DNA of 64,000 bases from Strix aluco (Eukaryota > Chordata > Aves > Strigiformes > Strigidae): assembly GCF_031877795.1 (NCBI RefSeq), contig NC_133954.1, forward strand, positions 10,321,466 to 10,385,465, written 5' to 3'. This document shows, piece after piece, positions 57,901-64,000 of the stretch. The notes under the pieces were generated by a model that did no database searches, was not told where the DNA came from, and saw only the letters and a list, made by a program, of their open reading frames with translations. Each line of letters opens with the position of its first letter. Position 1 is the stretch's first letter. A program made the position numbers and the translations under genes.

Positions 57901-60900
57901 GTTGGGTCTTTCTCTGGCCCCTAACAAGGGAGTACTTGGCTTTGCCTCTTGCTGCCCTAACTGGTGTGCTATATTCTGTGATGTGGATGTACATTATGGG
58001 AAAACTGTCCTCTGAGATCATGCAGAGTAATTAACTAAGTAGAGTTGAGTTACTTTTAAGTTAATGGGATCTGATGCTGGGAAGCACAGTGTAGGATTCC
58101 ATTTCAGGGTTTGCTGATGAGAACTGTGGTGTTTCTTTTTGTAGGATTTGCTGTCTTTTGAGCTGTTGGACATCAATATTGTGCAGGAATTGGAGCGGGT
58201 GCCACACAATACTCCTGTTGGTAAGGTTCTCCTATTCTGTGTGCTGTCTCTAGCACAGACAGCTGTCCTTTATGTTTTTCAGTCTTGGCTTCTTTTCAGC
58301 TTCACATCCTCAAGACCATAAATTCCAGACGTTGAAGGCTGCCATTTTCTTTGCTCAACCAGTGCCAGTGTAATACAAAGCTAGTTGCTTATTTCACCTA
58401 ATTGTCTTGTAAGATAACTGGATTTCTTCAGTCTTGGAAGAATGTCCCTTAAAAAAAGGATAAAAGGTTGCCTCCTGGAGGAAGGAAGGTTCCTACTCAG
58501 TGACAATTACCTTTGCTACCTTTGTTTTTCAGACATGACTCCATGCATGTCCCCTTTGCCACGTGATAGCCCCTTGCTGGAGAAACCTGGCTTAGGTCAG
58601 ATAGAGGAGGAGAATGAGGGGAGTGGATTTAAACCAGTACCTGGTAAGTAGTAGTCATGGGGAGCCTGGGGGTGAGGAGAGGAGGATATTGTCACTTTTA
58701 TGCAGTCAGCAGACTTGATGTCTAAAAAGAATTCTAACTCTGGTCTTTCCCTTCTGTGGAAGAAAAAAATTCTTTGGCTCATAAACCTGTAGTCTGACGC
58801 TACTCTCTGATTGTAGAGATTGGAGCTTAATATATGTAGAATTCAGAAATACAAACGTTTCTCCTGATTTGTCTGACCAGTAGAATTGTTGGGAGAATTA
58901 ACAATTTGTCCTTTATAGACTAGATTATACTCAAACACTCCAGGTGTGGCCCCTATACTTCTCAATCATTTTCACATTCAACTTGAATTGAATTTCAAAA
59001 TCTTTCAATTTTTAAAAAGAATTGACACATAGAGTTGATGTTAGCCTTGACTAGCCTAAAAAAATTCTTCTTATGCTTGCCTTGTGGTGGTGCTAAAATA
59101 ATCTGTTGTGTTTCCTTTTCAAAGGAATGATGGAAGCCTGCTTTCCTGCAGATACTTGCATAGTGAAAGTGAAAGCTGAACATCCACTGAACCAGGAGGA
59201 AGGCGAAGAAGATATGAGCGGGACTCAGTTTGTCTGTGAAACTGTAATTCGCTCTCTAACCCTGGATGCTGCACCTGACCATAAGCCCCCACAGAAAAAG
59301 AAAATCCTCCAGAGTAAGTACTGTCTTTAGCTGGCTTCTGTGGCTTTACTTTTTCTGCAGTCAGATATTTGGCCACAAATTGCCCTGCACTGCAGATGGT
59401 GATATCTCCTTAATTGTTTTTCACTATTGTTTTATTAGACTCTTTACAAGCATTTCAAGACACCTTCAGTTGCAATATGATAAATGAAGAATCTCCTAGG
59501 ATAAAAACTAACTCCACTTCCAAAAAGGAGGCAAAGATTCATCAGTCAAGGGCAGTGACAGAAAATTATTGTGGTAAGTTAAAATAGATTTAAATTTAAG
59601 GTAAAGCTGTAGTAAAACTATAAAAAAAAAAATCAGGTGTAAAAAGATCTGACACTCTTCTAGGAAATTGATTCTCATTAGACCAAGAGAATCATTATTA
59701 TGTCAGAAAATTGGTGTCAGTACTCTGAACGAGCAGCTAGTTTAACAGCTGCTTTAAAAACAGGGGAAATTGAGACAGAAAGGTTCCAATCAGGTAATCA
59801 AATTAGTGCTCATATGTTAAGTGTGGCGGGTGCTTCCGTATTTTGTATATGTAGGTTGAAGTCAGTACTTTTGAACTGTTTCTGGTGCATGTAACTTAGG
59901 AGCTGAAAACTACTGTCTAATTCTCAGTGGAGCTCTTTTCCTGTTCTTATTATAAGCAGCATATATATCAGCAGTGTATCTGCACAGGCTTAACAGTAAG
60001 ATCCGTTACTCTCTCACACTACACCCCCACCCTCCCCCCCAACAGAAAAAGGAAATGGTACCATTAATACCAGCAGCAAAGGTTTACAGTTGTTTCTGAA
60101 TGCTTGTCTCATATCTGGGACAATACTGTCTGCAGTTATCCATACAAAATAGACAGTTGTTAATACTTCACTTTTTTTCCCATTAGGGGACCTTGCACTG
60201 TCTGAGAGAGCAAGCCCCTGTAGTGATACCGGCAATTCTGATGAGGAAGATGATGATAAAGATGATGTTCAAAGTCAAGGCTCCTCTGCTTCATCAGAGG
60301 ATTATATCATTATTCTCCCGGAGTGCTTTGACACCAGTCGTCCTTTAGGGGAGTCCATGTATAGTTCAGCTCTGTCTCACCCCAGCTTGGAGAAGACAGG
60401 AGAACCTGAAACAGGGCCAGAGAATCCGGAAGGGGGAAGCCAGTCACAGATTCAGCATGTCAGTGATATTCTGACAACCTCACAAACACTGGCTGTGGTG
60501 CCACTAACCCCAGAGACTGCGGACACCTTACCCCAGGCACAAAGGTACGCTGCTTGGGCAGGAGCAAAATGGTTATGTTGGTGTTGCTGTAGAGTCTGTG
60601 GGGTGTTGTGCCTAAGTTCAGTGTCCAGACAGGTTGTTGCAACAAAAGTTTTGTCATGTGCTGGAGCGAACGTCCTAAATCCTGCAACTTTTTATAAAGT
60701 TTGTACTCACTGATTAGGTGAGTACAAGAGTGGGAAAGAAGGGAGCATGCGAAGCTTTTCCTTTTGTCTGTTGATCTTGACATACCTACATGTGTACGTG
60801 CAGAATGAAAGTAGTAAAAGCATTTTTTTTGCCTTACGTTCTCAGGAATCTTGCATCTCTTCAGAGTGCTGTCTTCCAAGAACCAAACCTATCAGCTTCA

Positions 60901-62911
60901 GAGAATGTCTCTTCCAGTCCTCATAATCAAATAAGAGAAGGTATGGACAGTGCTTGATGAAGGATGCATCCTGTTGTTATTGCCTGTTCCTTACACCTAG
61001 TATTGGATTTGATGTTTTGTTGTTCTTGAGGAGAGCAGAAGCATACCAAGTAATGATTGTTTTTTCTCTAGGTGTTGAAATTTTACTATATAGAATATTT
61101 GAATAAAGAAATAATTGGCTTTAAGAGCTGATTGGCTCTTAAGAAATGGTAGGAGGGTACTCAGAAGTATTTGTATACATCTGGAAAATTACCTTGCTCT
61201 GGAATGAATGAACTGTGTATTTAAGCTGTTACAGTCACTGGGAGCTCAGACAGCAGTTCATCTTGTGTTAAACACCCACTGACTAATCGGCCAGATGACT
61301 TCTGAAATTCTTTTGACTGCAGTGAGAATCCTGTATACTCAGTTTGTGTCTGGATAACTAAACTTGAAAGTATTCATTTTGGACTGAACCCCATTTGTTT
61401 CCATTTATGTACATGTAGCATTTCTTCAGCTCTCATTAACTGGACAGGTTGATATTTTTTTCTTCCTCTTCCAGAACCCAGTGGTGAAGACAGTCATGGA
61501 CCAGGATCTTCTGGATTTCTAACTAGTAAACAGAAGTGCTCAGAATACCCAAGGTAATGAAGCTGAAGCTGTGACTTCACAAATACTGTTTTAAACTGAG
61601 AACTGCTGAATTAGGCACCTAGGAAAAGCACTGGCTTACAGATTTAATATAGTCAATTTTGGAGAAAGGCCTGTCTTAAAAGGAAACACATGCTGAATTA
61701 TATAATGCTATATTTTCATAAGATCTCAGTTTCTATTTAGACGTGAATATGAAGGATGAAGACTTGGCAAGCAAAAGTGTATGAAGAGCTCAAACTGAAT
61801 CTTAAAATTCTGTGGTTCTTTTTCTGGAAAATCTCAGGATTCTTAAAATAGGGATTGTGTAAGTTAGCTGCAAAGTTTGAGCATCTTAAGATACTGAGAC
61901 TGGAGGAATGGGACAAAACATTGAGCAGAATATTAAGTGACTTAAGAATTGGTAACAGAAGTTACTCCGGCCTGAATGGATATGTCACAGTACATAGCTT
62001 TCACGTATAGATGTGCTCTTCTGAGTGAGAATACTTAATTCTTTACAAAAGGTTATGTTATGGAAAGCAAACTAATGTACTTGAGCATACAACCACAATT
62101 TAATAGAAGGTATCAAGAAAGAAGGAATGAGCTTCATACATAGCTCAACTGCTGAACAACAAGGGTCAAAGGTTGTTCTCTCCACAAAGACTAAATCTCA
62201 GTTGGCACATCAACAGGGAGAGACTTGCATTTCATGTGGAGCAAACACTTGGCTTTATTGACTGTGAAGTAATACCTGACTTCTCTGCAGATACCCTCAA
62301 GGAAGCAGCATTGCAGGAGAACTGGTTAAAGGAGCTTTGTCAGTTGCTGCTTCTGCCTACAAAGCGTTGTTTGCTGGACCACCCATTATAGAACAGGTAA
62401 AAGTCTGTCTTGTGTGCTACGAGTTTCATAGAATGCCAACCTGAAATTATAGGTGTATGTTTTTTAAATGTATCAATACTCTGTGTAGGGCTTTGTGCAA
62501 CAGTAAAATGTTAAGCCTGATGGCACCCTTTGAGGGATGCTGCTTGACCAGCAGATGGGGAAATCCATGGCATGTCTCTTAGTGTCATGTAGGAGTAGTA
62601 ATTCACCACTGAAAGTGAACATAAACAGCTTAATTGTGGAGAAAAGGGCTTCTGTGCCTCAACTATATTCCAGTTTAATGCAGGACCACTGCTTCAAATG
62701 GCAGAAAAGTTATCTTACTACCTTTTGTTTTCAGCAGCCTGCGGCTACAGAGGAGCACACTGCCACTCTTCTATCCAGTCTGTGTGAGATGGGATTCTGT
62801 GACAGGCAGTTAAACCTGCGGCTGCTGAAGAAACACAACAATAACATGGTTCAAGTGGTAACTGAATTGCTTCAGATCAGTAACAGTGACTGGTACAGCA
62901 GCAGGTGCTGA
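45878..62911 (+). CDS. NBR1: NBR1 autophagy cargo receptor (complete CDS, 21 coding exons)
   Basis: NBR1 binds ubiquitinated cargo and ATG8-family proteins and partners with p62/SQSTM1 in selective autophagy (aggregates, peroxisomes). The 21 exons total 3018 nt in continuous phase and give 1005 residues; human has 966. In order: PB1 (1 to about 85, with the acidic IKYIDEDNDE motif that pairs with p62); a coiled coil (VEKLEQKLHEKL); a ZZ zinc finger about 218-265 (CxxC pairs and C248, C251, H258, H262); a basic coiled coil about 296-335; the FW domain about 373-490 with HWRMKNTGNV and HWRLSHRGEQFGP; an acidic run and LIR (SSEDYIIIL, core Y774-I777); the amphipathic helix about 915-943; and a UBA about 951-1000 with EMGF. 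The start at 45878 (gcatgg) matches human MEPQV. An in-frame ATG at 45821 could add 19 residues. One intron is GC-AG. Confidence 0.98.
45980..48311 (+). other. NBR1: NBR1 first intron in the CDS
   Basis: A GT-AG intron of 2332 nt, the longest in NBR1. T-rich on the transcribed sense strand, with no repeat or extra exon recognised. Confidence 0.85.
48312..48374 (+). CDS. NBR1: NBR1 exon (PB1)
   Basis: 63 nt, phase 0 to 0. Encodes VKVSFDLDNIQIKYIDEDND and E. Acceptor ttcttacag, donor gtaaaa. Confidence 0.97.
49682..49700 (+). CDS. NBR1: NBR1 microexon 1 (19 nt)
   Basis: Encodes VSVNSK plus the first base of the next codon. Acceptor tctctttgcag, donor gtgagc. Needed, with the next microexon, to give the 14 residues equivalent to human VSINSQGEYEEALK. 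Confidence 0.92.
50085..50107 (+). CDS. NBR1: NBR1 microexon 2 (23 nt)
   Basis: Completes codon 62 and encodes EEYEEALK of the PB1 domain. Acceptor ctttttctttag, donor gtaaat. 19 + 23 nt = 42 nt restores the frame. Confidence 0.92.
50966..51184 (+). CDS. NBR1: NBR1 exon (end of PB1 and linker)
   Basis: 219 nt, phase 0 to 0. Begins IAVKQGNQLQMNVYEE, the last PB1 strand, followed by a divergent linker with KKPLLHYSML (human KKPLAHYSSL). Donor gtagga. Confidence 0.96.
51727..51801 (+). CDS. NBR1: NBR1 exon (linker)
   Basis: 75 nt. Ends PPEWFTSYLET, matching human PPDWFTSYLET. Acceptor tttcccccag-type (ttttccccag), donor gtaagt. Confidence 0.96.
52951..53168 (+). CDS. NBR1: NBR1 exon (coiled coil and first half of ZZ)
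   Basis: 218 nt. Encodes FREQIVKETVEKLEQKLHEK, a linker, then the first ZZ cysteines (CCNCQARIVGVRYQC). Acceptor ttttttccag, donor gtagaa. Confidence 0.97.
54180..54344 (+). CDS. NBR1: NBR1 exon (second half of ZZ)
   Basis: 165 nt. Encodes SLCPAYNICEQCEAGTYAHD and NHVLLKLRRPV, with the remaining Cys and His ligands. Acceptor gctttgcag, donor gtaaat. Confidence 0.97.
54847..55053 (+). CDS. NBR1: NBR1 exon (basic coiled coil)
   Basis: 207 nt. Encodes a long Lys/Arg/Glu helix (KQRLRAEKKQRKAEVRELKK) and HRKIHLWNS. Acceptor tctctgcag, donor gtaaga. Confidence 0.97.
56278..56437 (+). CDS. NBR1: NBR1 exon (FW domain, first part)
   Basis: 160 nt. Encodes SAVFVDENLPDGTHLQPGTK, then FIKHWRMKNTGNVEW. 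Acceptor aatcccag, donor gtatct. Confidence 0.97.
56923..57210 (+). CDS. NBR1: NBR1 exon (FW domain, second part; GC donor)
   Basis: 288 nt, phase 0 to 0. Encodes LKLMWGNLTLASSEKKDVLV and HWRLSHRGEQFGPRIWCSI. The donor reads cag|gcaagt, a GC-type donor otherwise perfect at -3 to +6. The next exon joins in phase 0. Confidence 0.95.
57657..57809 (+). CDS. NBR1: NBR1 exon
   Basis: 153 nt. Ends SEREFYIPSVDLLTAQ, matching human SERELYIPSVDLLTAQ. Acceptor cttttgcag, donor gtaaag. Confidence 0.97.
58145..58220 (+). CDS. NBR1: NBR1 exon
   Basis: 76 nt. Encodes DLLSFELLDINIVQELERVP and HNTPV, almost identical to human. Acceptor tttttgtag, donor gtaagg. Confidence 0.97.
58533..58643 (+). CDS. NBR1: NBR1 exon
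   Basis: 111 nt. Encodes DMTPCMSPLPRDSPLLEKPG and LGQIEEENEGSGFK. Acceptor gtttttcag, donor gtaagt. Confidence 0.97.
59125..59313 (+). CDS. NBR1: NBR1 exon
   Basis: 189 nt. A divergent start, then EEDMSGTQFVCETVIRSLTL and DAAPDHKPP, matching human. Acceptor cttttcaaag, donor gtaagt. Confidence 0.96.
59439..59573 (+). CDS. NBR1: NBR1 exon (divergent)
   Basis: 135 nt. Encodes a linker not matched to human in detail (QAFQDTFSCNMINEES). Supported by acceptor gttttattag, donor gtaagt and phase on both sides. Confidence 0.88.
60187..60544 (+). CDS. NBR1: NBR1 exon (acidic run and LIR)
   Basis: 358 nt. Encodes NSDEEDDDKDDVQSQ, then SSASSEDYIIILPECFDTSR, the ATG8-binding motif (core codons 60303-60314), and SDILTTSQTL. 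Acceptor tcccattag, donor gtacgc. Confidence 0.97.
60846..60940 (+). CDS. NBR1: NBR1 exon (divergent)
   Basis: 95 nt. Low conservation (NLASLQSAVFQEPNLSASEN). Supported by acceptor gttctcag, donor gtatgg and phase. Confidence 0.88.
61475..61553 (+). CDS. NBR1: NBR1 exon
   Basis: 79 nt. Encodes EPSGEDSHGPGSSGFLTSKQ, comparable with human EPRGSSGLVNSRQKS. Acceptor ctcttccag, donor gtaatg. Confidence 0.92.
62291..62396 (+). CDS. NBR1: NBR1 exon (amphipathic helix)
   Basis: 106 nt. Encodes GSSIAGELVKGALSVAASAY and KALFAGPP, the membrane-interacting J helix before the UBA. Human has GSSIAGGLVKG. Acceptor ttctctgcag, donor gtaaaa. Confidence 0.96.
62735..62911 (+). CDS. NBR1: NBR1 last coding exon (UBA)
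   Basis: Follows acceptor gttttcag. Encodes TLLSSLCEMGFCDRQLNLRL and LLQISNSDWYSS, then RC and TGA at 62909-62911. The exon begins CAG, so a NAGNAG choice can drop one Gln. Confidence 0.97.
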   Translation, partial: QPAATEEHTATLLSSLCEMGFCDRQLNLRLLKKHNNNMVQVVTELLQISNSDWYSSRC

Positions 62912-64000
62912 ACCTTCCTGGTGGAGGGGAGGATTTGTCCTCACTGAGTAAACTCTCATTGAACACTGCAGCAGTAGCAGGCTGCTCCTCAGCTGCTTTC
63001 TGTTTGGAGGTGTGACTAAAACTTTGGCTTTTCTTTGAGCTTTTGACTTTTTTCCCTCATGGAAATGTCAAACAGTGATTGTCACAGCATCTTATGAGTT
63101 GGAGACCAGAATTTCAACTGTTAATTTGGACCTCATAGTTAAATGAGTAGCCTTTAAGTCTCTAATTTCATACTGAATCCTTCTATCAGGGAATCCTGTA
63201 GAATCACTTAAATTTCTACCCAGATGAGAACTTCCCCTTTTATTGCATGTAAGGATTTTTATTTTAGGCAGCTGGAAACTTGTTTTCTTGACTTTTAACA
63301 AGTTTTGGAATAGGAACCAATGTAAAATGCTGCTGTAAACTGTAGTCTTGCCTAATTTACAAGAGATGCCCACAACTAGCAAGTTGTTTCTTCTGATATA
63401 ATTTAGTAACTGATTTGTCCAATGCATGATAGTAACAGACTAAAACTTTACAAATGATTCTTAGAAGAAAAAGGTTGCTCATACACAAAAGCGATCTTGA
63501 ACCATGAAACAACTCTTTAACAAGTGGTGACATTTTCAGGCTTTTCAACTGATGAATACCAGGAAAGTCATTGTTTCTTGTAGCAGAATGAAGCAGGAGA
63601 GTGAATTTACCATCAGCGATTGAACCAGCTCTAGTAATGATAGTGCAAAGCGTCTTAACAGGAAAATATAGCCTACATAAATATTTTGTTAAAAATGGAG
63701 TTTAAGGGTAGGAAAGGACTAAGAATCTTTACAGGCTCTTTGTAACAATGTTAAAAATTTGACCACTATCACTTTTCAGTATAGTGCAAACCTCTTACTC
63801 TGTTAATACCACATAGAATTGAAGAATGTGTAGAAACCCAGACCTGAATTGGAGTACAAATTCTGGTAATGCTTAGGAATGGGAAGAGTGCTTGAGGTAG
63901 GGATTGTGTGACTTACATTATAGTTTGAAAAATGGATTAACTTAAGCAGTTTTCAGTGTACAGTCTCCTGTGATGGTTCTAGCTGCTGTGTTTCAATAGA
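62912..64000 (+). other. NBR1: NBR1 3' UTR or downstream flank (runs off the window)
   Basis: AT-rich sequence after the stop codon. I saw no canonical AATAAA up to 64000, so the transcript either ends beyond the window or uses a variant signal. No other gene is visible. Confidence 0.55.

Overview
The window is vertebrate nuclear DNA, most likely from a bird. Genes are split by GT-AG introns, interspersed repeats are almost absent, and introns are short. It holds three genes in the conserved order RND2 > , < BRCA1, NBR1 > (17q21 in human). The bird assignment is an inference from compactness and from how the proteins compare with remembered vertebrate orthologues. Another sauropsid is not excluded.

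Layout. Positions 1-5440 carry the 3' end of RND2 on the + strand: part of an intron, the last two coding exons (2956-3090 and 3958-4206) and a 3' UTR with one AATAAA at 5413. The earlier exons lie outside the window. Positions about 5440-22360 are intergenic, with no supportable gene. The first half is GC-rich and the second AT-rich, with several homeodomain-type AT-rich clusters that look like conserved regulatory elements. Positions about 22360-45450 are BRCA1 on the - strand. I could define all 22 coding exons (44669 down to 22540). They sum to 5556 nt, every splice phase matches, and the product is 1851 residues: RING, a large exon of 3357 nt with nuclear localisation signals, the PALB2-binding coiled coil, and tandem BRCT. 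Positions about 45280-45880 are a CpG-rich head-to-head promoter. Positions 45878-62911 are NBR1 on the + strand: 21 coding exons summing to 3018 nt, giving 1005 residues with PB1, ZZ, coiled coil, four-tryptophan (FW) domain, LIR, amphipathic helix and UBA. Its 3' UTR runs toward the right edge.

The three products work in different processes. RND2 is a constitutively GTP-bound atypical Rho protein, BRCA1 is a DNA-repair ubiquitin ligase and scaffold, and NBR1 is a selective autophagy receptor. What links two of them here is the shared promoter of BRCA1 and NBR1.

I found no undescribed biological system. The most useful observations are fine-scale. NBR1 has a pair of consecutive microexons (19 and 23 nt) and a GC-AG intron. 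Three coding acceptors are tandem NAGNAG sites, two at BRCA1 positions where human has the same feature. An open frame runs from BRCA1 exon 11 into the intron, resembling human BRCA1-IRIS. A CLEAR-like E-box lies in the shared promoter, and an in-frame upstream ATG precedes NBR1.
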